64,000 nt of DNA, from contig NZ_RBXT01000001.1 in the NCBI RefSeq assembly GCF_003635045.1, positions 1,302,001 to 1,366,000 of the forward strand, written 5' to 3'. This document shows, piece after piece, positions 1 to 7,798 of the stretch. The stretch is from Terracoccus luteus (lineage in GTDB: Bacteria > Actinomycetota > Actinomycetes > Actinomycetales > Dermatophilaceae). The notes below the pieces were generated by a model. It saw only the letters and a program-made list of their open reading frames with translations. It did no database searches and was not told the origin of the DNA. The position numbers and the translations under genes were made by a program. The stretch's first letter is position 1, and every line of letters starts with the position of its first letter.

Positions 1-1044
1 GACGGTCGTGCCGCCGCGCATCGTCACGACGTCGCTCGGGCGCTGCGCCGAGGCGCTCGGCATGTTCTCGGCGAGGCCGAGGTAGCCGGTCACGGCGACG
101 GGCAGGCCCAGCTCGGCGACCGCGAGCACGGCCGCGGCGACGGCGGCCGCCCCGGCCATGTCGCACTTCATCGTCAGCATCCCGGTGGCCGGCTTGATGC
201 ACAGGCCACCGGAGTCGAAGGTGATGCCCTTGCCGACGAACGCGATCTTCGCCTTCGGACGCGAGGGGGAGTAGCTGAGCACGGCGATGCGGGGGTCGTT
301 GACCGAGCCCTGCCCGACGCCCACGGTGCCGCCGAAGCCGCCCGCGCGCAGCGCCTTCATGTCGTAGCTCTTGAGCTTGACCTTCGTGCCCTTGACCCGC
401 TCGGCCAGCGAGTCGACGAAGGTCTCGGGGTAGAGCAGGTTCGGCGGCAGGTTGACGAGGTCGCGGCAGTAGGCGACCGCCTCGCCGAGCGCGACGGCGC
501 GCTTGACGGCCTTGCGGGATGCCGCGTCGCCGGGTCCGACGATCGCCACCGACTCCACGACGTCAGTGCTCGTGGCACCGGCCTTGGCGGGGGCGTAGGC
601 ACCGAGGGCGACCCCTTCGGCCGTGGCGGCGGCGAGCGCGGTGCTCGAGCCGGGCACGACGACGGTGACCTTCTTGCGGGGGAGCGAGCGCACCGCGGCG
701 CCCAGGCCCTTGCGGAGGTCCTCGAGGTCGCCGCCCTCGACGGGGGCCTCGCCGATGCCGGCGAGCAGCACGAGGCGGCTGGAGACGCCGGGCACGGCGT
801 TGAGCCGGGTCAGCTCGCCGACGGAGCCCTTGAGCTCGAGGTCGGCGATGGCCGACGTGAGGTGCGAGACGGCCTTGCGGGGGAGGCCGTGGCCGGGGGC
901 GAGGGTGGCCGTGGCCACGTCGGCGCTCGCCGCGTCGTCGCGCTTGGCGGCCGTGGCGCGCGAGGCGGCCGCGACGAGGGCGACGACGAGGGCGTCGCCC
1001 GACGCGTCGGCGGCCGAGCGGGTCGAGAGGGTCAGGTTGACCAC
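1..1044 (-). CDS. pepA: Leucyl aminopeptidase (M17), C-terminus cut by window edge
   Basis: Cytosolic M17 metallo-aminopeptidase that removes N-terminal residues from peptides. 348 residues are visible against about 500 for the family. The N-terminal macro-like domain (about 1-170) is complete and the catalytic domain has begun. The metal-binding stretch FVGKGITFDSGG lies near residues 265-280, followed by KCDMAGAAAV. The second signature, NTDAEGR, would fall beyond the left edge. The GTG at 1044 was chosen because GAGGAG precedes it at normal distance. It is transcribed away from gcvT, as in the mycobacterial pepB-gcvT neighbourhood. The family call is secure; whether the C-terminus is intact cannot be seen. 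Confidence 0.93.
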   Translation of the reverse strand, partial: MVNLTLSTRSAADASGDALVVALVAAASRATAAKRDDAASADVATATLAPGHGLPRKAVSHLTSAIADLELKGSVGELTRLNAVPGVSSRLVLLAGIGEAPVEGGDLEDLRKGLGAAVRSLPRKKVTVVVPGSSTALAAATAEGVALGAYAPAKAGATSTDVVESVAIVGPGDAASRKAVKRAVALGEAVAYCRDLVNLPPNLLYPETFVDSLAERVKGTKVKLKSYDMKALRAGGFGGTVGVGQGSVNDPRIAVLSYSPSRPKAKIAFVGKGITFDSGGLCIKPATGMLTMKCDMAGAAAVAAAVLAVAELGLPVAVTGYLGLAENMPSASAQRPSDVVTMRGGTTV

Positions 1045-1172
1045 GAAGGTGCTCCTCAGAGGCAGGTACGCGAGCACGCTCGTCGACGACCGTGCCGGCC
1101 GCGGGTGGCGGCGCTCGACTATAACGAGGGCCCTGCCGACGGCTCGCCGCCACCGGCCCCGGCCGACTCTCG

Positions 1173-1304
1173 CCGTCAAGTGGCCACTTCCTGTCCCCTT
1201 GCGCGCAGTGTCCCCGTCGAGTGGCCACTTCCTGCCGGCTCGCTGCGTCGGCAAGTGGCCTCTCGACGGGTGGGGGGGGTGCCGCGACGTGGCCTCTCGA
1301 CGGG
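1173..1304. repeat. Cluster of four AAGTGGCC-type words forming nested inverted repeats
   Basis: The divergent pepA/gcvT gap of 311 bp holds four related words near 1173-1190, 1214-1230, 1253-1270 and 1285-1304. The first contains the perfect palindrome AAGTGGCCACTT. The first two read CCGTC(A/G)AGTGGCCACTTCC. The last two are the same word in opposite orientation, ending GTGGCCTCTCGACGGG, so the set forms nested inverted repeats with few mismatches. The word CCGTCGAGTGGCCAC recurs exactly at 55715-55729. Nothing else is visible in the gap except the gcvT promoter. Confidence 0.75.
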
Positions 1305-1342
1305 TGCCGTGAGGGCTCGGCGGGCGCGCGCGGGGGCCGCGA

Positions 1343-1348
1343 TAGGTT
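1343..1348 (+). promoter_or_regulatory. -10 element TAGGTT, probably leaderless gcvT
   Basis: TAGGTT fits the actinobacterial TANNNT -10 pattern and lies exactly 7 nt before the gcvT ATG. No Shine-Dalgarno sequence lies between, so the transcript probably starts at the A of ATG. Confidence 0.55.
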
Positions 1349-1355
1349 GACCGCC

Positions 1356-2465
1356 ATGACCTCAGCGCCGTCGTCGCCCCTGCTGTCACCGCTGCACGAC
1401 CGCCACGTCGCGCTCGGCGCGAAGATGGCCGACTTCGGCGGCTGGGAGATGCCGATCGAGTACCCCGGCGGTGGGGTCGTGGCCGAGCACACCGCGGTGC
1501 GCGAGCGCGTAGGCATCTTCGACGTCAGCCACCTCGGCAAGGCCTCCGTCACGGGTGCGGGCGCGGCCGAGTTCGTCAACGCCTGCCTCACCAACGACCT
1601 GCGGCGCATCGCCCCCGGCTCGGCCCAGTACACCCTCTGCTGCGACGAGAGCGGTGGCGTCGTCGACGACCTCATCGCCTACCTGCGGGCCGACGACGAC
1701 GTCTTCCTCATCCCCAACGCCGCCAACACGGCCGAGGTCGTGCGCCGCCTGAAGGCCGCCGCGCCTGACGGGGTCGAGGTGACGGGCCGGCACCAGGACT
1801 TCGGCGTCGTCGCCGTGCAGGGCCCGCGCAGCGACGAGGTGCTGCAGGCGCTCGGGCTGCCCACCGGCCACGACTACATGTCGTTCGTCGAGGCCGACTG
1901 GCAGGGCGCCCCGGTCATCGTCTGCCGCACCGGGTACACCGGCGAGCGCGGCTACGAGCTCGTGCCGAGGTGGGACGACGCGCCCGCGCTCTGGGACGCC
2001 CTCGTGTCTGCGGCCGCCGACCAGGGCGGCATCCCGTGCGGTCTCGGCGCCCGCGACACCCTGCGCACCGAGATGGGCTACCCCCTGCACGGCCAGGACC
2101 TCTCGCTCGAGATCTCGCCGGTGCAGGCACGCAGCGGCTGGGCCGTCGGCTGGAAGAAGGACACCTTCTGGGGCAAGGAGGCCCTCGTCGCCGAGAAGGC
2201 CGCCCCGACCCGGCTCATGCGCGGCCTGCTCGTCACCGGTCGCGGCATCCCGCGCGCCCACTGCGGCGTCACCCGCGACGGCGCGACCGTGGGGGAGGTG
2301 ACGTCGGGGACGTTCTCGCCGACGCTGCGCCAGGGCATCGCGCTCGCCATGCTCGCCCCCGAGGTCGCCGACGGCGAGACCGTCGAGATCGACGTGCGCG
2401 GACGCAGCCTGCCCGCCACGGTCGTCAAGCCGCCGTTCGTGCAGACGCAGACCCGCCAGGCCTGA
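1356..2465 (+). CDS. gcvT: Aminomethyltransferase, glycine cleavage T protein
   Basis: T protein of the glycine cleavage system. It takes the aminomethyl group from lipoylated H protein, passes the one-carbon unit to tetrahydrofolate and releases ammonia. 369 residues, the usual size. The N-terminal folate-binding part carries [10 protein letters not shown], the middle has [17 protein letters not shown], and the C-terminal barrel has [12 protein letters not shown]. The ATG at 1356 is placed by the -10 element 7 nt upstream; an open frame reaches back to 1221 but has no ribosome site. It stands alone, without gcvH or gcvP in the window. A TTR-Asp-type T protein is certain; a YgfZ-like role is unlikely given the full T signatures. 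Confidence 0.95.
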   Translation: MTSAPSSPLLSPLHDRHVALGAKMADFGGWEMPIEYPGGGVVAEHTAVRERVGIFDVSHLGKASVTGAGAAEFVNACLTNDLRRIAPGSAQYTLCCDESGGVVDDLIAYLRADDDVFLIPNAANTAEVVRRLKAAAPDGVEVTGRHQDFGVVAVQGPRSDEVLQALGLPTGHDYMSFVEADWQGAPVIVCRTGYTGERGYELVPRWDDAPALWDALVSAAADQGGIPCGLGARDTLRTEMGYPLHGQDLSLEISPVQARSGWAVGWKKDTFWGKEALVAEKAAPTRLMRGLLVTGRGIPRAHCGVTRDGATVGEVTSGTFSPTLRQGIALAMLAPEVADGETVEIDVRGRSLPATVVKPPFVQTQTRQA

Positions 2466-2669
2466 TCGGCCACCGTCCGACACCCCACCGGCCGACCACC
2501 CACCGGGCAGGCCGACCGCCACGCCATCAGGCGACGCGCCATCACTCGACGCGCCGCCGCGCCGTGACGGCCCGGCGGTGGGAGGCTGACCCCGACCCCC
2601 TCCGCACGGGGGTCGTCCGACGGCATCCGGGCATCCCCTCCGGCCGCGGACCGCGTGGAAGGTCTGGCC

Positions 2670-4493
2670 ATGGGCGCACCTCCGAACGAGCTGCACAAGG
2701 GGCTCAAGCAGCGTCACCTGACGATGATCGCGATCGGCGGCGTCATCGGCGCGGGCCTCTTCGTGGGCTCCGGCGTCGTCATCAACTCGGCCGGGCCGGC
2801 CGCGTTCATCAGCTACGCCGTCACGGGCGTGCTCATCATCATGGTGATGCGCATGCTCGGCGAGATGGCGACGGCCAACCCGTCGACCGGGTCCTTCGCC
2901 GACTACGCCCGCAAGGCGCTGGGCGGCTGGGCGGGGTTCTCCGCCGGCTGGCTCTACTGGTACTTCTGGGTCATCGTCGTCGGCTTCGAGGCCGTCGCGG
3001 GCGCCAAGGTCCTCACCTACTGGTTCAGCGCGCCGCTGTGGCTGCTGTCGCTCGGCCTCATGCTGCTCATGACGGCGACGAACCTGTTCTCGGTCAAGTC
3101 GTTCGGCGAGTTCGAGTTCTGGTTCGCCGGCATCAAGGTCGGGGCCATCGTCCTGTTCCTGGTTCTCGGCGCGTTCTACATCTTCGGGCTGTGGCCCGAC
3201 AAGAGCGCCGACTTCAGCAACCTCACGGCCCAGGGCGGGTTCATGCCGAACGGCACCGGGGCGGTGTTCTCGGCCATCGTCGTCGTCATCTTCTCGATGG
3301 TCGGCGCCGAGATCGCCACCATCGCGGCCGCCGAGTCGTCGAACCCCGAGAAGTCGATCGCCAAGGCGACGAACTCCGTCATCGCGCGCATCGCCATCTT
3401 CTTCGTCGGCTCGATCTTCCTGCTCGCGGTCATCCTCCCGTGGAACGACAACGAGCTCGGCGCCTCGCCCTACGTCGCCGCGTTCAAGCAGATGGGCATC
3501 CCCGCCGCCGACCACATCATGAACGCCGTCGTGCTGACGGCCGTGCTGTCGTGCCTCAACTCCGGCCTCTACACGGCCTCGCGCATGCTCTTCGTGCTCG
3601 CCGCGCGCCGCGAGGCGCCCGTGCAGCTCATCCGCGTCACCGAGAAGGGCGTGCCGCGCAACGCCATCCTCTTCAGCTCGATCATCGGCTTTCTCTGCGT
3701 CATCGCCGCGGCCATCTCCGAGGACGGCGTCTTCCTCTTCCTGCTCAACAGCTCGGGCGCGATCATCCTCTTCGTCTACCTGCTCATCTGCGTCTCGCAG
3801 GTCATCCTGCGTCGGCGCACCGACAGCTCGACGCTGACGGTCAAGATGTGGCTCTTCCCGGCGCTGTCGATCCTCACCATCGTCGGCATCCTCGCGGTGC
3901 TCGTGCAGATGGGCCTCACCCAGAGCACCGCGCCCCAGCTGTGGCTGAGCCTGCTGGCGTGGGCCATCGTCATCGCGTTCTACCTCGTCACCAAGGCCCG
4001 CGGCGGGTCGGTGGATGCCGGTGAGCGCGCTGTCGACGCCCCCACCGGGAGTGCCACCCGGGTCCTCGTGCTCGCCAACCAGACGGTCGACGCCACCGAG
4101 CTGCGCGACGAGCTGCGCCGCATCGACGCCGCAGGCTCGGCGGAGTACTTCGTCTGCGTCCCGGCCAACCCGGTGGACACCGGCCAGGCCGAGACGAAGG
4201 GCGCCGTCTACCTCTGGGAGGCCACCACCGCGGCCGCCCAGCAGCGGCTCGACTACACGCTCGGCTCGTTGCGTGAGGCCGGTCTCACGGCCGAGGGCGA
4301 GCTCGGTGACTACCGCCCGCTGACCGCCCTCGCCGACGCCTTCGACCGGTTCGACCCCGACCGCATCGTCGTGTCGACCCTGCCGCCCGACCGCTCGGTG
4401 TGGTTGCGCAACGACGTCGTCGACCGCGCCCGCGCCGAGTACGACGTGCCGGTCACGCACGTCGTCGCCGAGAGCGTGGTCGCCACCGGATAG
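2670..4493 (+). CDS. Amino-acid permease (APC/AAT family) with C-terminal USP-like domain
   Basis: Twelve-helix secondary transporter of the amino acid-polyamine-organocation superfamily. 607 residues. The N-terminus LTMIAIGGVIGAGLFVGSG carries the typical unwound helix-1 glycine motif, and membrane segments run to about residue 450. The family here resembles GabP/CycA-type importers, but the substrate cannot be read from sequence. Residues about 465-605 form an extra soluble domain (VLVLANQTVDATELRDEL, then DRIVVSTLPP) that looks like a universal-stress-protein fold on the cytosolic side, a possible nucleotide-binding regulator. The ATG at 2670 has GGAAGG 8 nt upstream, preferred to a GTG at 2655. 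It stands alone and ends in a hairpin terminator. Confidence 0.9.
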   Translation: MGAPPNELHKGLKQRHLTMIAIGGVIGAGLFVGSGVVINSAGPAAFISYAVTGVLIIMVMRMLGEMATANPSTGSFADYARKALGGWAGFSAGWLYWYFWVIVVGFEAVAGAKVLTYWFSAPLWLLSLGLMLLMTATNLFSVKSFGEFEFWFAGIKVGAIVLFLVLGAFYIFGLWPDKSADFSNLTAQGGFMPNGTGAVFSAIVVVIFSMVGAEIATIAAAESSNPEKSIAKATNSVIARIAIFFVGSIFLLAVILPWNDNELGASPYVAAFKQMGIPAADHIMNAVVLTAVLSCLNSGLYTASRMLFVLAARREAPVQLIRVTEKGVPRNAILFSSIIGFLCVIAAAISEDGVFLFLLNSSGAIILFVYLLICVSQVILRRRTDSSTLTVKMWLFPALSILTIVGILAVLVQMGLTQSTAPQLWLSLLAWAIVIAFYLVTKARGGSVDAGERAVDAPTGSATRVLVLANQTVDATELRDELRRIDAAGSAEYFVCVPANPVDTGQAETKGAVYLWEATTAAAQQRLDYTLGSLREAGLTAEGELGDYRPLTALADAFDRFDPDRIVVSTLPPDRSVWLRNDVVDRARAEYDVPVTHVVAESVVATG

Positions 4494-4518
4494 CCCGAAA
4501 AAAGTTGGCACCGCACGG

Positions 4519-4556
4519 ATGCCGGGGCCTACCGTGAACGGCGGGCCCCGGCATCT
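4519..4556 (+). terminator. Terminator hairpin after permease
   Basis: A perfect 12-bp stem, GATGCCGGGGCC (4519-4530) pairing with GGCCCCGGCATC (4545-4556), encloses a 14-nt loop. It lies 25 nt after the permease stop and just after an A-rich run; there is no T tract, as is usual in high-GC actinobacteria. Confidence 0.6.
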
Positions 4557-4589
4557 GCGCTGGGCGGCCCGACACCGAGGGAGGCCGAC

Positions 4590-5327
4590 GTGGGTCTGCA
4601 GGTCACGGAGATCGTCGTCGCGGCACGCGACCCCGAGGCGCAGGCGCGTTTCTGGGCCGGGCTGCTGGGCTGGTCGGTGTCGCGGGGCGGCTGGAGTGTC
4701 GCGGCGGTGTCGGCCCACGGGCTCGACCTGCCGTTGCACTTCGAGGTGCGTGAGGAGCCGAAGCGCGGTCTCGACCGCACCCACCTCGACCTCACGAGCA
4801 GGTCGCCCGAGCACCAGCGCGAGCTCGTCGACCGTGCCCTCGCCGGCGGCGCGACCCACCTCGACGTGGGCCAGGGCCCCGACGCCGACCACGTCGTGCT
4901 CGCCGACCCGGAGGGCAACGAGTTCTGCGTCATCGAGTCGTGGAACGCCTTCCTCGCCGGGACCGGTGCGGTCGGCGCGTTGGCCGGCAGCGGGTCGCGC
5001 GCGACGGGCGTGTTCTGGAGCGGCGCCCTCGGCTGGCCGCTCGTGTGGGACCAGGACGACGAGACGGCGGTCCAGCACCCCGACGGCGGGCCGAAGATCA
5101 CCTGGGGTGGCGAGCCGGTCGCGCCCAAGCAGGGGCCGAACCGGCTGCAGCTGACCCTCGAGGTGTCGCCCGGGGGCCGCCTCGTCGACGAGGTCGACCG
5201 GCTGCTGCAGCTCGGCGGCACCCGCGCGGACGACGGGCCGTCCGGGGCCCGCGGGTCGGGCGGAGCGGTGCCGATGTGCGACCCCGACGGCAACGAGCTC
5301 TGGCTGCGCCCGCCGCACGACGACTGA
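4590..5327 (+). CDS. VOC family (glyoxalase-like) protein, two domains
   Basis: Small soluble protein of 245 residues with two tandem vicinal-oxygen-chelate domains (about 1-115 and 125-245). Each ends in the typical DPxGNE motif: ADPEGNEFCV near 110 and CDPDGNELWL near 233. The family includes glyoxalases, dioxygenases and resistance proteins; the usual paired metal His/Glu set is not obviously complete, so activity is unknown. The GTG at 4590 has GAGGGAGG upstream. No functional partner is adjacent; the gene converges on cobS. Confidence 0.85.
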   Translation: MGLQVTEIVVAARDPEAQARFWAGLLGWSVSRGGWSVAAVSAHGLDLPLHFEVREEPKRGLDRTHLDLTSRSPEHQRELVDRALAGGATHLDVGQGPDADHVVLADPEGNEFCVIESWNAFLAGTGAVGALAGSGSRATGVFWSGALGWPLVWDQDDETAVQHPDGGPKITWGGEPVAPKQGPNRLQLTLEVSPGGRLVDEVDRLLQLGGTRADDGPSGARGSGGAVPMCDPDGNELWLRPPHDD

Positions 5328-5350
5328 CGCACCGACGGGACCGTCTCCCG

Positions 5351-5392
5351 GGCCACCCCGGGGCCACCCCGGGGCCACCCCGGGCAACCCGG
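5351..5392. repeat. 11-bp tandem repeat GGCCACCCCGG, three copies plus partial
   Basis: GGCCACCCCGG starts at 5351, 5362 and 5373 with exact 11-bp spacing, followed by a degenerate partial copy. It lies in the convergent gap after the VOC gene. Confidence 0.8.
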
Positions 5393-5419
5393 ACCGCGCC
5401 GGGCTCCCAGCGCCTGCGC

Positions 5420-5485
5420 AACACACCGAGCAGCTGTCGGATCCGCGAGTTGCAACACGCCGACGTGCGCAGTGCTCGGTGTGTT
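5420..5485. repeat. 13-bp perfect inverted repeat between convergent genes
   Basis: AACACACCGAGCA (5420-5432) is matched exactly by its reverse complement at 5473-5485, with a 40-nt loop holding a CGGATCCG palindrome. It sits between the stops of the VOC gene and cobS and could be a bidirectional terminator, though the loop is long. Confidence 0.6.
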
Positions 5486-5509
5486 CGCCGCGAGAGGGGC
5501 GAACGGGGG

Positions 5510-6295
5510 TCAGCGGGCGAGCAGCGCGGATGCCGTCGCCGCCACGACGAGCGCGCCCGCGACGGCCGTCTCGATCGCCGCGCCGATGACGTCGCCGGTG
5601 ACTCCGCCGAACCGTGTGACGGCCCGGCGGGCGACGACCGTCGCCACGAGCACCGCGGTGGCCACGACGACGACCGCCGCGACCGCTGCCCCGACGCCGA
5701 ACCCGAACGTCGTGGCCGTGCAGGCGATCACGGTGACGACGGCCAGCAGACCGGCGAGCCCGCCGACGGGTACCGAGCCGGAGACGGTCGCCCCCAGCCC
5801 GGCCGGGCGCGCCGACGGCACGCCCCGGCGGCAGAGCACCGCGGGCGCGACCCGGCTGACCACGAGCGCGAGCAGCGCCAGGGCGACGCCGGCGTCCGTA
5901 CCGAGGCAGGCGGCCAGGGCCGCGGCCTGCACGAGCAGGGTCAGCACGAGCGCGGCCGCCCCGGCCGGGCCCGTGTCCCCTCGTCGCATGACGGTCAGGG
6001 CCCGCTCGCGGTCGTAGCCGCTGGTGAGCCCGTCCGCGGTGTCGGCGAGTCCGTCGAGGTGCATGGCCCGCGACAGCGCGGCGGTCGCCACGAGCGCGAG
6101 GGCGGCGGCGACGAGGGGGGCGACGACGGCCGTGCGGGCCCCGACACCGAGGGCCAGCCACACCAGCGTCGCCGGTAGTGCCGTCAGCGGGGCGAGCAGC
6201 ATGGCCCGACCGGCCACGCCGGCGTCGACCGCGCTCGGCGGCGGCACGCGCAGCGCGGTGAAGGTGCCCCAGGCGAGGCGCCAGCCGTCACGCAT
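5510..6295 (-). CDS. cobS: Adenosylcobinamide-GDP ribazoletransferase
   Basis: Membrane enzyme that joins alpha-ribazole (or its phosphate) to adenosylcobinamide-GDP, the last step of cobalamin assembly. 261 residues with about six hydrophobic segments. The CobS signature DGLADTADGLTSGYDRERAL lies near residues 78-97, with acidic residues that bind magnesium. It starts inside cobU (8-nt overlap) and is the last gene of the cobalamin-riboswitch operon. cobT and the corrin-ring genes are not in the window, so this operon serves salvage or late assembly. Confidence 0.95.
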   Translation of the reverse strand: MRDGWRLAWGTFTALRVPPPSAVDAGVAGRAMLLAPLTALPATLVWLALGVGARTAVVAPLVAAALALVATAALSRAMHLDGLADTADGLTSGYDRERALTVMRRGDTGPAGAAALVLTLLVQAAALAACLGTDAGVALALLALVVSRVAPAVLCRRGVPSARPAGLGATVSGSVPVGGLAGLLAVVTVIACTATTFGFGVGAAVAAVVVVATAVLVATVVARRAVTRFGGVTGDVIGAAIETAVAGALVVAATASALLAR

Positions 6296-6863
6296 CGAGG
6301 GTGCGCGGGGGGAGGTGGTCGGGCACGAGCGGCGCGGCCGTGAGGTCGAGCACCCGCCCCGCCACGACGAGGTGCACCCGGTTCGCGAGGCCCGAGACGG
6401 CGGCGTTGAGCCGGCCCAGCTCGTCCTGGAACAGCCGGCCGGATGCCGTCGTCGGCACGAGCGACCACCCGACCTCGTTCGTCACGACGACCACGTGCAC
6501 CGGAGCGGCACGCAGGGCGCCGAGCAGACCGGCGACCCGCTCCCGCAGGGCCGCGCGGGCGGCGTCCAGGTCGTCCCACCCCGCCTCGTCGACGACACCC
6601 GTCAGCCACGTGCCGAGGCAGTCGAGCAGCACGGGCGCGTCGGCCGAGCGCAGCACCGGCTCGACGTCGACCGTCTCGACGACCCCCCACGCCTCGGGTC
6701 GTCGTCGTCGGTGGGAGTGAACCCGTTCGGCCCACTCGGGGTCGCCGTCGTCGGCGCGTCGGCCGGTGGCGAGGTAGGTCACGACCGCCTGGTCGGCGAG
6801 CAGCTGCTCCGCGTGCCGGCTCTTCCCGCTGCGCACCGGCCCGGTGACGAGGGTGACGCTCAC
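6288..6863 (-). CDS. cobU: Bifunctional adenosylcobinamide kinase / guanylyltransferase
   Basis: Phosphorylates adenosylcobinamide and transfers GMP to give adenosylcobinamide-GDP, the substrate of CobS. 191 residues, standard length. The P-loop GPVRSGKS is at residues 8-15, TYLATGR near 30, the HSHRRRRPEAW segment with the guanylylated-site region near 50-60, and VVTNEVGWSLVP near 125. It overlaps the S-component gene by 4 nt upstream and cobS by 8 nt downstream, so translation is probably coupled. Expected control is by the riboswitch near 11.5 kb. Confidence 0.95.
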   Translation of the reverse strand: MSVTLVTGPVRSGKSRHAEQLLADQAVVTYLATGRRADDGDPEWAERVHSHRRRRPEAWGVVETVDVEPVLRSADAPVLLDCLGTWLTGVVDEAGWDDLDAARAALRERVAGLLGALRAAPVHVVVVTNEVGWSLVPTTASGRLFQDELGRLNAAVSGLANRVHLVVAGRVLDLTAAPLVPDHLPPRTLDA

Positions 6864-7798
6864 GGCCTCGGCCCGGCGTCGCGGACGTCAGGGACGTCGG
6901 GGACGTCGGGGACGTCGCGGTCGACGGCATCCGCCCGCGACTCGAAGGTCACGGGGGCACCGAAGGCGGCGCGCCGCGCGGCCCGGCGGAAGACCCGGAG
7001 CAGGGCAGGCCCGGCGACGACGACGAGCACGGCGTTGAGCACGCCGCGGGGGAGGTCCCAGCCGAGGGAGGTGGCGAGGTAGAACAGGCCGTAGTGCGAG
7101 AGGTTCTCGGTCAGCGGGGCCCCCGGGACGAAGGCGAGCCCGGGCGCGGTGCCGGCCCCGAGGAACGGCCAGAACCACAGGTTCATCACCGCGCCGTAGA
7201 GCAACCCGGTGAGCAGGGCGTAGGCGGCGAGCACCCACCGCTCGGCGCGCGCCGCGGGCCGCACCGGCAGCAGGCCGGCGCCGAGGCCGATGGCCCCGGC
7301 GCAGAGCATCTGGAACGGCAGCCACGGGCCGACGCCGCCGGTGAGCAGGGCGCCGGTCGTCACCGCGAGCGCGCCCGAGACGAGCCCGACGCCCGGCCCG
7401 AGCACGCGCCCGGCCACGACGACGACGAAGAACATCGGTTCGAGGCCCGCGGTGCCGGCGCTGAGCAGGCGCATGGCCCCGCCCGCGGCCGCCGCGACCC
7501 CGAGGACGGCGATGGTCTTGGCGTCGAGGCGCCCCGACGACACCTCAGCGAGGCACACGAGCGTGAGCAGGCCGAGCAGCACGGCGAAGAGCCACGGCGC
7601 GTCGTTGCCGTGCGCCCGCACGAAGTCGGCCGAGGCGAGGAACGGCCACGCGAAGGCCACGGCCCCGACGAGCCCGACGAGCGCGAGGGCCGCGACGGCG
7701 GGCCACGACAGCCCGATGACCCGGGGGCGCACCGTCCGCACCGGCGACGTCGGCGCGGCCGTCGTGACCGTGGCGCGGGCGCCCGTGTCGGCGCTCAC
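6860..7798 (-). CDS. ECF transporter S component, probable cobalamin/precursor binding
   Basis: 312-residue membrane protein with about six to eight hydrophobic segments after a 35-residue polar N-terminus (VIGLSWPAVAALALVGLV, VVVVAGRVLGPGVGLVSGAL and others). This is the substrate-specific membrane subunit of an energy-coupling-factor importer. The specificity call rests on context: it lies between the ECF ATPase and cobU in a B12-riboswitch operon, as CbrT-type proteins do. Sequence alone does not fix the ligand. The ATG overlaps the ATPase stop by 4 nt. Confidence 0.8.
   Translation of the reverse strand: MSADTGARATVTTAAPTSPVRTVRPRVIGLSWPAVAALALVGLVGAVAFAWPFLASADFVRAHGNDAPWLFAVLLGLLTLVCLAEVSSGRLDAKTIAVLGVAAAAGGAMRLLSAGTAGLEPMFFVVVVAGRVLGPGVGLVSGALAVTTGALLTGGVGPWLPFQMLCAGAIGLGAGLLPVRPAARAERWVLAAYALLTGLLYGAVMNLWFWPFLGAGTAPGLAFVPGAPLTENLSHYGLFYLATSLGWDLPRGVLNAVLVVVAGPALLRVFRRAARRAAFGAPVTFESRADAVDRDVPDVPDVPDVRDAGPRP

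Noticed and set aside
1386-6161. Very long minus-strand open frame antisense to gcvT, the permease and the VOC gene
   Set aside because: It is opposite to well-conserved genes; the Arg/Gly-rich product reflects GC-rich codon use. Only cobS and later genes on that strand are real.
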